Assembly (NCBI GenBank): GCA_934660915.1
Contig: CAKUIF010000002.1
Location: 202,364-266,363 of the forward strand
Source: an uncultured Olsenella sp.
Lineage (GTDB): Bacteria > Actinomycetota > Coriobacteriia > Coriobacteriales > Atopobiaceae
DNA: 64,000 nt
Direction of reading: 5' to 3'
The first letter of the stretch is position 1, and every line of letters begins with the position of its first letter. Positions 18,545 to 26,350 of the stretch are shown here, in pieces. A program made the translations under genes and the position numbers. The notes beneath the pieces were generated by a model that was not told the DNA's origin, ran no database searches, and saw nothing but the letters and a program-made list of their open reading frames with translations.

Positions 18545-19426
18545 ATGTCCGAGATTCAGAAGCGTCCGGATTCGCACGGCAAGGTGCGCGACATCTACGA
18601 TTGCGGCGACAGCCTGCTCATGGTTGCCAGCGACCGCATCTCCGCGTACGACTTCATCCTGCCCGACGAGATCCCCCACAAGGGCGAGATCCTCACCCGC
18701 ATCTCGGCGTTCTGGTTCGAGCGCTTCGCCGACCTCATGCCCAACCACATGATTTCCTGCGAGGTCTCCGACTTCCCGGCCGAGTTCCAGCAGTACGGCG
18801 ACTACCTCGCCGGCCGCTCCATGCTCGTCAAGAAGGCCCAGACCGTGCCCATCGAGTGCATCGTCCGCGGCTATCTCACCGGCTCCGGCAAGAAGACCTA
18901 CGACGCCGACGGTACCGTCTGCGGCATCAAGCTCCCCGAGGGCCTCACCGAGGCCTCCAAGCTCCCGGAGCCCATCTTTACCCCGTCCACCAAGGCTGAG
19001 CTCGGCGACCACGACGAGAACATCTCGTTCGAGCGCTGCTGCGAGATCGTGGGCACCGACGTCGCGACCCAGCTGCGCGACGCCTCGCTCGCCATCTACA
19101 AGGCCGCGGCCGAGTACGCCGCCACCCGCGGCATCATCATCGCCGACACCAAGTTCGAGTTCGGCTTCATCGACGGCAAGCTGATCTTGATCGACGAGTG
19201 CCTGACCCCCGACTCCAGCCGCTTCTGGCCTGCCGAGGGCTACACCGAGGGTGAGGTCCAGCCGAGCTACGACAAGCAGTACGTCCGCGATTGGCTGCGC
19301 GCCAACTGGAACATGCAGGGCGAGCCGCCTCGCATCCCCGCGGAAGTTATTGAGGGCACCTCCAACCGCTATCAGGAGGCGTTCCAGATCATTACCGGCA
19401 CCAAGTTCGAACCCAAAGGAGTCTAA
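18545..19426 (+). CDS. purC: SAICAR synthetase (phosphoribosylaminoimidazole-succinocarboxamide synthase)
   Basis: A 293-residue ATP-dependent enzyme ligating aspartate to CAIR in purine synthesis. Family landmarks are GKVRDIYD near residue 10, SDRISAYDF, the VRGYLTGSG loop and IDECLTPDSSRFW. The length is typical of the long bacterial form. The start is the ATG at 18545, with a modest GAGG site. Its TAA shares an A with the ATG of the following membrane protein, so the two are coupled. Confidence 0.96.
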   Translation: MSEIQKRPDSHGKVRDIYDCGDSLLMVASDRISAYDFILPDEIPHKGEILTRISAFWFERFADLMPNHMISCEVSDFPAEFQQYGDYLAGRSMLVKKAQTVPIECIVRGYLTGSGKKTYDADGTVCGIKLPEGLTEASKLPEPIFTPSTKAELGDHDENISFERCCEIVGTDVATQLRDASLAIYKAAAEYAATRGIIIADTKFEFGFIDGKLILIDECLTPDSSRFWPAEGYTEGEVQPSYDKQYVRDWLRANWNMQGEPPRIPAEVIEGTSNRYQEAFQIITGTKFEPKGV

Positions 19427-20106
19427 TGTCTCTGCGTGACACCATCGAGGGCGCCCGCGACGAAGCCAAGTCCACCGTCGACGCCATGACAAAGAAGACC
19501 GCTGCCGCCGAGGAGAAGGGCAAGGCCAAGGAGGGCGACGCGCCCGCTGCCTACGATCCCTTCAAGTCCGGCAAGGCCACCGCTGCCGGCGCCAAGCCGT
19601 CGCGCGAGGCCGCCGCATCCGTGCGTCTGGAGGGCGAGCGTCCCAAGAAAAGCGTCGCCCTCATGACCAAGGAGGAAAAGAAGGCCGCCCGCGCCGAGGA
19701 GCGTTCCATCGAGGATGCCCGCAACCAGGCCTACGACTACCTCCTCAGACTCGATGATGCCTACACGAAGACCGACAAGACCTGGTGGATCTTGCTGGGC
19801 ATCGGCTTTGCCATGACGATCATCTCGCTGTTCCTGACGTTTGTCTTCCCTGCCGAGGTCAAGGAGATCCACACCGTCCAGGGCGTCCTCTCTATCGTTA
19901 CGCTTGTCCTGGCGTACGGCTTCATCATCTCCGCCTTCATCTTCGACTGGCGCAAGCGCCGCCCGTTCCGCAAGGCCGCCGAGAAGCGCATGCAGAAGAT
20001 GAGCGACAAGCGCGTCTACGAGTTCCTCGCCGAGGAGAACGCCAAGCTTGTCGCCGCCGCGAAGGAGAACCGCAAGAAGGAGAAGAAGGCCCAGAAGAGC
20101 AAGTAG
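19426..20106 (+). CDS. Small membrane protein of unknown function
   Basis: A 226-residue protein that I cannot assign to a named family. It has a charged, Ala/Lys-rich, probably helical N-terminal half (residues 1-110). Two membrane helices follow (about 124-148 and 155-178), then a Lys/Arg-rich cytoplasmic tail that looks coiled-coil. The start codon overlaps the purC stop by one base, which implies co-translation. It ends 27 bases before tRNA-Arg, whose -10-like TAAAAT box is at 20118. Confidence 0.75.
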   Translation: MSLRDTIEGARDEAKSTVDAMTKKTAAAEEKGKAKEGDAPAAYDPFKSGKATAAGAKPSREAAASVRLEGERPKKSVALMTKEEKKAARAEERSIEDARNQAYDYLLRLDDAYTKTDKTWWILLGIGFAMTIISLFLTFVFPAEVKEIHTVQGVLSIVTLVLAYGFIISAFIFDWRKRRPFRKAAEKRMQKMSDKRVYEFLAEENAKLVAAAKENRKKEKKAQKSK

Positions 20107-20133
20107 CGCCAACGTGCTAAAATCTTCTTCCAT

Positions 20134-20209
20134 GCCTTCGTAGCTCAGGGGATAGAGCACGGCTCTCCTAAAGCCGGTGTCGGCGGTTCGAATCCGTCCG
20201 GGGGCACCA
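20134..20209 (+). tRNA. tRNA-Arg(CCT)
   Basis: The acceptor GCCTTCG pairs with CGGGGGC through two G-U pairs. The anticodon stem CGGCT/AGCCG holds the loop CTCCTAA with anticodon CCT. The T arm is GGTTCGAATCC and CCA is encoded. It reads the rare AGG codon. Confidence 0.93.
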
Positions 20210-20218
20210 TGAATGCAC

Positions 20219-20253
20219 GCAGGCCAGTCGCTTAGGCGGCTGGCCTGCTTTTT
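20219..20253 (+). terminator. Terminator after tRNA-Arg(CCT)
   Basis: A perfect nine-base stem GCAGGCCAG / CTGGCCTGC with a short GC loop is followed by TTTTT. Confidence 0.9.
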
Positions 20254-20346
20254 CTTGCGCCGTTTGCCTAATCGAAAGCAAAGGCAAGGGTTCGAAAGAG
20301 GACAATGGGACTGCAGCGGGTTTCCGCCGTGGGACGGGAGAATGCA

Positions 20347-21135
20347 ATGGCGCAGGAAGCAAAGATGCTCGCCCCTGAGCGGCGCCGTCGCATTGTCGAG
20401 ATGCTGCAGTCGCGCTCGCCGATTCTCATTTCCGAAGCGGCGCGGGAACTCGGCGTCTCTACCGTCACGGTTCGTGGCGATTTCGACGCGCTCGCCGCCC
20501 AGGGAATGCTCAGCCGAGTTCATGGCGGCGCGGTCCTTATTTCCGATTATTCGTTCTCGAGCCGGAAAGACCGCACGAGGGGTCATGTGCGCGAGAAGCG
20601 CGCTATCGCCGACCAGGCAGCCGAGCTCGTGGGCGATCACGAGACGATCCTTGTGGGCAGCGGCTCGACAACCTATGAGCTTGTCCGCGCGCTGGCGCAG
20701 CGGCCCGAGGCCTCGGGCATCACTGTGGTGACCAACGACTGGCATGTTCTCGAGCAGGGGAGAAGGGAATTCGGGAGCTTGGGGCTCGTTGGCACGGGCG
20801 GCACGCTCATGAGGGAGCTCGGCTACTTTTACGGGCAGCTGCTCGCCTCAAGCCTCTCAGATATCGTGTTCGACAAAGTCTTTATCGGCGCGAACGGGTA
20901 CGACCCGGCGTTCGGGTTTCTTACCGACCTTGCGGCGGCGTGCGAGGTCAAGAAGACCTTCTTGGCCCACGGGCGCAACAAGATTGTCCTTATGGACTCG
21001 TCGAAGGTCGGCGAAGGGCGTTCTTACACGCGTTTTGCTAAGCCGAATGAGGTCGACATGGTCTTCGTAGACCGCGACCCCGACGGGACCATTGCCTCCT
21101 CGACAACGGCAAAAGTTGTTGAATGCTGTGTCTAG
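20347..21135 (+). CDS. DeoR/GlpR-family transcriptional regulator
   Basis: A 262-residue sugar-phosphate-responsive regulator. The N-terminal DeoR helix-turn-helix (ISEAARELGVSTVTVRGDFDALAAQGMLSRVHGGA) occupies residues about 25-60. The C-terminal sensor domain has GSGSTTYEL, TNDWHVL, VGTGG and DKVFIGANG motifs. The ATG at 20347 has GGGAG six bases upstream. An in-frame ATG at 20305 with AAGAGG is a real alternative (276 residues). It lies directly upstream of the PTS EIIA gene and probably regulates the sugar PTS locus. Confidence 0.88.
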   Translation: MAQEAKMLAPERRRRIVEMLQSRSPILISEAARELGVSTVTVRGDFDALAAQGMLSRVHGGAVLISDYSFSSRKDRTRGHVREKRAIADQAAELVGDHETILVGSGSTTYELVRALAQRPEASGITVVTNDWHVLEQGRREFGSLGLVGTGGTLMRELGYFYGQLLASSLSDIVFDKVFIGANGYDPAFGFLTDLAAACEVKKTFLAHGRNKIVLMDSSKVGEGRSYTRFAKPNEVDMVFVDRDPDGTIASSTTAKVVECCV

Positions 21136-21290
21136 CTTGGATTTCTTTATGCCAAGAAGTGCCTTAGGTACAGAGCCTGAGGAGCTTTGGCTGCACGTGA
21201 ACTCGGCCGGAGTCCGACTTAGGAGTAGACTGTCTGTCAATTAGGGGCGCGGTGCGCCTTTATTACCCATGTGACGCAAAGGAGAATGCC

Positions 21291-21824
21291 ATGGGACTCT
21301 TTGATATCTTCAAGAAGAAGGACGCCCCGGAGGCGCCCGCCAAGCCCGCCGGCGTCAAGGCCGATGCTGCTCCTGGTGCCCTGTGCGCGCCCGTCTCGGG
21401 CCGCGCGATCAAGATGAGCGACGTGCCCGATCCCGTGTTCGGTGCCGAGATGATGGGCAAGGGCTGCGCCGTCTACCCCGATTGTGATCTCGTCTGTGCA
21501 CCCATCGCCGGTACCGTGGGCGTCCTCATGCCGCACGCCGTGGGCATCAATACCGCCGATGGCATGGAAGTCCTCGTGCACATTGGTGTCGACACCGTCG
21601 ACATGAACGGCGACGGCTTCACGAGCCTCGTCGCGCAGGGCGACGCGGTGGCTGCCGGCGACGCGCTGGTGCGCATCGACCGCGAGAAGATTGCCGCTGC
21701 CGGCCACCCCGATTGCATCGTCGTCATCGTGACCAACACTGCCGATTACGCCTCCGTCGACATGGTTGTCGACCCTGAGTCGCAGGTCGCCGCCGGCCAG
21801 AAGGTCGTCCAGGTCACGAAGTAG
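21291..21824 (+). CDS. crr: PTS glucose-family EIIA component
   Basis: A 177-residue soluble EIIA of the glucose/N-acetylglucosamine family, carrying phosphate from HPr to an EIIB domain. The active-site His97 is in EVLVHIGVDTV, and the second conserved His is in the AGHPDC segment. The start at 21291 follows AAAGGAG. The EIICB gene downstream has no EIIA domain of its own, so this protein is its likely partner. It may also be the general carbon-regulation EIIA. An ATG five bases upstream is out of frame. Confidence 0.88.
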   Translation: MGLFDIFKKKDAPEAPAKPAGVKADAAPGALCAPVSGRAIKMSDVPDPVFGAEMMGKGCAVYPDCDLVCAPIAGTVGVLMPHAVGINTADGMEVLVHIGVDTVDMNGDGFTSLVAQGDAVAAGDALVRIDREKIAAAGHPDCIVVIVTNTADYASVDMVVDPESQVAAGQKVVQVTK

Positions 21825-21890
21825 CCTTCGCGCGGATAAAGCGCGCGCAGAAACCGCGGGTTCCAGCTCGATAATGGCGAAGTTTGCTCA

Positions 21891-21938
21891 GAATCCCCCG
21901 GTTCCAGCCCCATGTAAAGGGCTGGAACCGGGGGATTC
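21891..21938. repeat. 20-bp perfect palindrome
   Basis: The arms GAATCCCCCGGTTCCAGCCC (21891-21910) and its exact complement (21919-21938) enclose the eight-base loop CATGTAAA. Weaker outer inversions extend it on both sides, for example TTTGCTCAGAA with TTTCTGAGCACA. The remaining 21940-22330 stretch has no recognisable gene. It is AT-richer than its surroundings and contains TTGACA at 22202. Confidence 0.85.
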
Positions 21939-22367
21939 TTCGCATGCCTGGGCATTACGGGGCTGGAGCTTAGGGTTTCTGAGCACACTTTCGGGGGGTT
22001 TAGTTATCCAGCGGTTTCGCCGAAGCGAAAGAAAAACAAACAAGGAGTGTCGGTGCACTTCTCGGCAAGAAGGGCTTCGAGCGTCTGAAGAACTCCTGCC
22101 TGCGGGCCTGTTTTCTTAACTGGTATTAAAGAGAAGAACCGGTTTGAAGGCGCCATTCTTCATAGAAAAGAAAGCAAAAGAAAGTAAGTGAGCAAGTGAC
22201 TTTGACAGATTTGAAAAAATGACTTGTACAGGACTCGTTAAACATGCAGGTAGATAAAACGAATACCACTGAACGGTAGCAAATCAAGTGCGAGCGGTCA
22301 TTTCCGGTTTTTGCAGAAGTTGTGAAGTTGGTTTGAAGCCGCAACAGGTATAGTCATTAACTGAGCC

Positions 22368-22383
22368 TATGGTTACAACCAGT
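22368..22383 (+). promoter_or_regulatory. dre-like GntR/NagR operator
   Basis: TATGGTTACAACCAGT fits the DasR/NagR operator pattern, a TGGT...ACCA palindrome with four central bases (22370-22381). It lies 14 bases after a TATAGT -10-like box (22349-22354), where repressor binding would block initiation. A NagR-type GntR gene is in the same locus. Confidence 0.6.
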
Positions 22384-22429
22384 TAACCGTCTCGTAGTAC
22401 TCGGAAACGCGAAGGGCGCTGGTAGGAAA

Positions 22430-22554
22430 TTCGGGTCATGTACGTTATCTGGCGACCCGAAGTAACGTGGGTCAATAGCTGCGACATAACCACCTGATCC
22501 CGCGGAGGGGCGTCAGGCCGGGCAGGTCGCAAAGGGGTGCGCCGAGAGGCGCAC
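22430..22554 (+). promoter_or_regulatory. Structured 5' leader of the GlcNAc PTS gene
   Basis: Stem TTCGGGTC/GACCCGAA (22430-22437 with 22454-22461) has a loop whose ACGTTA (22442-22447) complements TAACGT (22463-22468), so an H-type pseudoknot is possible. GACCC (22454-22458) can instead pair with GGGTC (22469-22473). CCTGA/TCAGG (22493-22517) and GTGCGCC-GAGA-GGCGCAC (22537-22554) follow, the last ending just before the ribosome site. I match it to no riboswitch class I know. Confidence 0.45.
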
Positions 22555-22583
22555 AAGGAAAGGAAAGGTTGGAGGGATACCGA

Positions 22584-24092
22584 ATGATGAAGTATCTCCA
22601 GAAGCTCGGCAAAGCGCTGATGCTTCCCGTCGCGGCGCTTCCCGTCGCTGGCATCCTCATGGGCGTTGGCTATCTGCTCGCCCCCGGCGTCATGGGCGTT
22701 CCTGGTGCTGAGACCGCTGGCGCGGCCTACACCGTCGGCTTCCTGCTCGTCAAGGCAGGCGGCGCTCTCATCGATAACATGGCTTGGCTCTTCGCCATCG
22801 GCGCAGCCGTTGGCCTCGCTGACGATCACGACGGCACCGCTGGCCTCGCTGGCCTCGTCGCCTTCCTGATGATCCAGCAGCTCCTCAACCCGGCCGTCGT
22901 CGCCACCGTCCGTGGCATGGACGCCGACGCCCAGGCTGCTTGGCTCCTCACCGCCGAGGGCATCGCGTTCTCCAAGATCGCCGGCAACTGCTTCATCGGC
23001 ATCCTGTCTGCCATCATCGGCGGCTCCATGTACAACAAGTTCAAGGGCACCCGTCTTCCCGACTGGCTGGCCTTCTTCTCCGGCAAGCGCTGCGTCGCCA
23101 TCATGACCGCGCTCGTCTCCATCCTCACCTCTGTTGTCCTGCTCTTCGTGTGGCCCATCATCTTCGACGGCCTCGTTGCCCTTGGTAACGGCGTCGCCGC
23201 TATGGGTGGCATCGGCGCTGGCATCTACGCCTTCCTCAACCGCCTGCTCATCCCGACCGGCCTGCACCACGCCCTCAACAACGTCTTCTGGTTCGACACC
23301 ATCGGCCTCGGCGACCTGTCCCACTTCTGGGCTGGCGACGTCATGGGCCAGAACGGCGCCAACTGGAGCGTCGGCATGTACATGTCCGGCTTCTTCCCCT
23401 GCATGATGTTCGGTATCCCGGGCGCTGCCCTGGCTATGGTTCAGACTGCTAAGAACAAGAAGGCCGCCATCGGCCTGGTTCTCTCCGCCGCTATCTGCGC
23501 CTTCGTCTGCGGCGTCACCGAGCCTTTCGAGTTCGGCTTCATGTTCCTCTGCTTCCCGCTCTACGTCGTGTACGCCGCCCTGTACGGCATCTTCACGGTC
23601 ATCGTCTACTACGTGAACTTCCGCGCGGGCTTCTGCTTCTCCGCCGGTGCGACCGACCTGCTCTTCTCCGCGAGCCTGCCCGCCGCTTCCAACACCTGGA
23701 TGATCATCCCGCTGGGCATCGCCGCCTTCGTGGTCTTCTACCTGGTGTTCCGCTTCGCCATCACGAAGTTCGACCTCAAGACCCCCGGCCGTGAGGACGA
23801 CGTCGAGGCCGACGGCTCCGTGGCCATCGCCGCTGGCGCCCCGAGCAACGACAAGTTCGCTGCCATCGCCGCCGGTGTCCTGGCTGCCGTGGGCGGCAAG
23901 GAGAACGTCAAGAACGTCGACTCCTGCGCTACCCGCCTCCGCTTCGAGGTTGTCGACTCCTCCAAGGTCGACGAGGCCGCCTGCAAGAAGGCCGGTGCCG
24001 TGGGCGTCATGATTCCTTCCAAGGAGTCCGCTCAGGTTATCATCGGCACCCAGGTCCAGGCTGTCCTGGATGAGCTCCAGAAGCTCATCTAA
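22584..24092 (+). CDS. nagE: PTS N-acetylglucosamine-type EIICB permease
   Basis: A 502-residue integral membrane transporter importing and phosphorylating an amino sugar. The EIIC domain (1-390) has about ten membrane segments and the motifs PVAALPVAGILMG, GLHHALNN and GVTEPFEFGFMF. The EIIB domain (about 430-502) has the phosphorylated Cys448 in NVDSCATRLRFEV. No EIIA domain follows; the separate EIIA gene upstream fits. Start: ATG at 22584, seven bases after GGAGGG (a second ATG follows directly). Upstream are a dre-like operator and a structured leader. GlcNAc specificity is inferred from nagA and the GntR regulator downstream; glucose is the alternative. Confidence 0.88.
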   Translation: MMKYLQKLGKALMLPVAALPVAGILMGVGYLLAPGVMGVPGAETAGAAYTVGFLLVKAGGALIDNMAWLFAIGAAVGLADDHDGTAGLAGLVAFLMIQQLLNPAVVATVRGMDADAQAAWLLTAEGIAFSKIAGNCFIGILSAIIGGSMYNKFKGTRLPDWLAFFSGKRCVAIMTALVSILTSVVLLFVWPIIFDGLVALGNGVAAMGGIGAGIYAFLNRLLIPTGLHHALNNVFWFDTIGLGDLSHFWAGDVMGQNGANWSVGMYMSGFFPCMMFGIPGAALAMVQTAKNKKAAIGLVLSAAICAFVCGVTEPFEFGFMFLCFPLYVVYAALYGIFTVIVYYVNFRAGFCFSAGATDLLFSASLPAASNTWMIIPLGIAAFVVFYLVFRFAITKFDLKTPGREDDVEADGSVAIAAGAPSNDKFAAIAAGVLAAVGGKENVKNVDSCATRLRFEVVDSSKVDEAACKKAGAVGVMIPSKESAQVIIGTQVQAVLDELQKLI

Positions 24093-24120
24093 GCTTCGCC
24101 TGAATCGCTGACGCGACCCT

Positions 24121-24158
24121 AAGGGCCGTCCCCACTCCGCAGGGGGCGGCCCTTCTTT
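24121..24158 (+). terminator. Terminator after the EIICB gene
   Basis: The stem AAGGGCCGTCCCC / GGGGGCGGCCCTT (13 bp with one T-G pair) is followed by CTTTT. Confidence 0.9.
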
Positions 24159-24268
24159 TCAAAGCAAGGATGTCGAAGAGCTTGTCTGCCCCAGCCAAGC
24201 CCCGCATGAAAAAGCCGTGCGGTGCGTGCCTTGGGCATACAGGGGACCGGAACCGAAAGGAGGCAGCC

Positions 24269-24997
24269 ATGGTCGCCACGGCAAGAAAGCAGCCGCTCTA
24301 CGACCAGTTGGTCGACCTCTTGAGCGAGAAGATCGAAAACGAGATGTCGCCGGGCGACATGCTTCCCTCGGAGCGCGAGCTTGCAAGCAAGTACGGTCTT
24401 TCGCGCACGACGGTGCGCCTGGCCATGTCCGAGCTCGAGGAGCTGGGCCTCGTTACGCGCAAGCACGGCAAGGGAACGTTCGTGTCGAGCGTGTCGCGCG
24501 AGACGACGGACCTTACTGGCGCCTATAGCTTTACCGAGCAGATGAAATCGCTCGGCCGCGCGCCCTCCACCAAGAACCTCGACTTCGAGGTGCGCGAGGC
24601 CTCAAAGGTCGTGGCCTCCCATCTGGACCTGCACCTTGGCGAGAAGGTCTACCGTATGCGCCGCCTGCGCTTTGCCGACGACGTGCCCCTGATGATCGAG
24701 CGCACCTACGTCCCGGTTTCCTTGTGCGAGGGGCTTACGCTCGCGCGGATGGAGGGCCAGTCGCTCTACGACATCATGGAGAAGGACTACCACATCACGA
24801 TCAGGTGCGCCCAAGAGACCTTCGGCGCTCGGTTGGTCCGCCCGGACGAGGCCAAGCTCCTCGGCATCGAGGAGGGCTCGCCCGTTTTTCGCATGGTGAG
24901 GACGACCTACAGCAACAAGAACACCGTTGTTGAGTACACGCGCTCGGTGGCCCGCGCCGACGAATTCGAGTACCGGGTCATGCACATGCGCGGGTAA
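24269..24997 (+). CDS. GntR/HutC-family regulator, NagR type
   Basis: A 242-residue repressor. The GntR winged helix (residues about 5-75) includes PGDMLPSERELASKYGLSRTTVRLAMSEL, and a UTRA effector domain occupies about 95-240. In this family (NagR/YvoA, DasR) the effector is glucosamine-6-phosphate or GlcNAc-6-phosphate and the operator is a TGGT-N4-ACCA palindrome. Just such a site lies before the EIICB gene. AAAGGAGG precedes the ATG at 24269; in-frame codons back to 24170 lie in the terminator region. nagA follows after 57 bases, so the two are probably cotranscribed. Confidence 0.88.
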   Translation: MVATARKQPLYDQLVDLLSEKIENEMSPGDMLPSERELASKYGLSRTTVRLAMSELEELGLVTRKHGKGTFVSSVSRETTDLTGAYSFTEQMKSLGRAPSTKNLDFEVREASKVVASHLDLHLGEKVYRMRRLRFADDVPLMIERTYVPVSLCEGLTLARMEGQSLYDIMEKDYHITIRCAQETFGARLVRPDEAKLLGIEEGSPVFRMVRTTYSNKNTVVEYTRSVARADEFEYRVMHMRG

Positions 24998-25054
24998 CAT
25001 TGCCACTATGGGCCGGGCTCGGCAAGGAGCCCGGAAGCAATCGAGGAGGTAGCA

Positions 25055-26212
25055 GTGAGCACGTACGCTATTAAAGCGGCCAAGTTCCTTCTTCCTGGCG
25101 CTGTGATGAGCGGCGGATACCTGACCATCGAAGACGGGAAATTCGGCTTCTGGTGCAAAGAAGTGCCTGACGACGTTCCGGTGGTCGACGAGTCGGGAAA
25201 GTGGGTGGCCCCCGGCTTCGTGGACACGCACATTCACGGCTTCTACAACCACGCGACGACCGACTGCGATGCCGACGGTGTCAATGTCTCGAGCGTCGAG
25301 CTTGCCCGTCGCGGCACCACGAGCTGGTTGCCCACGACTTTCACCGAGTCGCCCGAGCACATCCGCGATGCCTGTGCTGCCATCGCGGAAGCCGATGAGA
25401 AGCGCGACGAGTCGTTCGTCGGCGCGCACATCCAGGGCATCTACCTCGAGGGGCCCTTCTTTACACAAAAGCACGTGGGGGCGCAAAACCCGGCGTACCT
25501 CATCGATCCGTCCTATGAGGTGTTCTCTTCTTGGCAGGAGGCTGCCGGCGGACGGATCCGCAAGAGCGCGCTTGCCGCCGAGCGAGACGGCGCGCCCGAG
25601 TACTGCGCCAAGCTCGCGGCGGAGGGTATTGTGACCTGCGTCGGCCACTCCGACGCCACCTATGCGGAGGCCCTTGCCGCTGTGAACGCCGGGGCCACCT
25701 GCTTTGTCCACACCTACAACGGCATGCGCGGGCTTCACCACCGCGAACCGGGCATCGTCGGCTGCGCCATGACGACGCCCGAGACCTACGCCGAGATCAT
25801 CTGCGATGGCGTGCACGTAAATCCCGCTGCTATCAAGCCTGTGATCAACGCAAAGGGCTGGGACCACGTGGTGTTGATCACCGACTGCCTCGGGCCTGGC
25901 GGTATGCCCGACGGCGACTATATGAGCGGCGGCCTGCCTGTGGTCATGCGCGACGGCACCTGCTACCTGCGCGAGGGCGGCAACCTTGCTGGCTCAACCG
26001 CGACGCTGGCAAAGATCGTCAAGAACGTCTACGACTGGCAGCTCGTGACCGCCGAGCAGGCCCTGCGCATGGCGACGGAGGTGCCGGCGCGCTCTGCGGG
26101 CATTTCTGCCGTCTGCGGCTCCATCATGCCCGGGCACGTCGCAGACTTCAACGTGCTCGACGCCGAGCTCAACCTCGAGGCGACTTACATGGCGGGCAAC
26201 CTCGTCGAGTAG
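25055..26212 (+). CDS. nagA: N-acetylglucosamine-6-phosphate deacetylase
   Basis: A 385-residue amidohydrolase giving glucosamine-6-phosphate and acetate, the first step after GlcNAc uptake. Motifs are HIHGFYNH (metal-binding H-x-H), GIYLEGPFF (Glu ligand), VGHSDATY (His), THTYNGM-like VHTYNGMRGLHHR and the catalytic Asp in ITDCLGPGG. It starts with GTG at 25055 after GAGGAGG. It completes the uptake-deacetylation set; no nagB (deaminase) is in the window. Confidence 0.95.
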   Translation: MSTYAIKAAKFLLPGAVMSGGYLTIEDGKFGFWCKEVPDDVPVVDESGKWVAPGFVDTHIHGFYNHATTDCDADGVNVSSVELARRGTTSWLPTTFTESPEHIRDACAAIAEADEKRDESFVGAHIQGIYLEGPFFTQKHVGAQNPAYLIDPSYEVFSSWQEAAGGRIRKSALAAERDGAPEYCAKLAAEGIVTCVGHSDATYAEALAAVNAGATCFVHTYNGMRGLHHREPGIVGCAMTTPETYAEIICDGVHVNPAAIKPVINAKGWDHVVLITDCLGPGGMPDGDYMSGGLPVVMRDGTCYLREGGNLAGSTATLAKIVKNVYDWQLVTAEQALRMATEVPARSAGISAVCGSIMPGHVADFNVLDAELNLEATYMAGNLVE

Positions 26213-26232
26213 ATATAAGCTTGCCTGGGGGC

Positions 26233-26276
26233 TCGGCCCGTCGCCTCGAAACGCTGGGGCGGCGGGCCGAACTTTG
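26233..26276 (+). terminator. Weak terminator after nagA
   Basis: The stem TCGGCCCGTCGCC / GGCGGCGGGCCGA (26233-26270) is followed by ACTTTG. It is strong in stem but short in T tract. Confidence 0.55.
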
Positions 26277-26277
26277 T

Positions 26278-26305
26278 TTGCGGAGCGATTCTTCTTCCCT
26301 ATACT
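26278..26305 (+). promoter_or_regulatory. Promoter for the hydrolase gene
   Basis: TTGCGG (26278-26283), a 16-base spacer and TATACT (26300-26305), 45 bases before the start codon. Confidence 0.55.
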
Positions 26306-26350
26306 TGATTCAAACAAACCGCAGCTAAAACGTATTAGGGGGATGTGCGT

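Noticed and set aside
22126..22344. 72-codon minus-strand frame in the AT-rich gap
   Set aside because: No ribosome site and no motif, and it lies in the probable promoter region of the EIICB gene.
21291..24092. A single frameshifted EIICBA gene
   Set aside because: EIIA and EIICB are separated by 759 bases with regulatory features and each has its own start and ribosome site, so they are separate genes.
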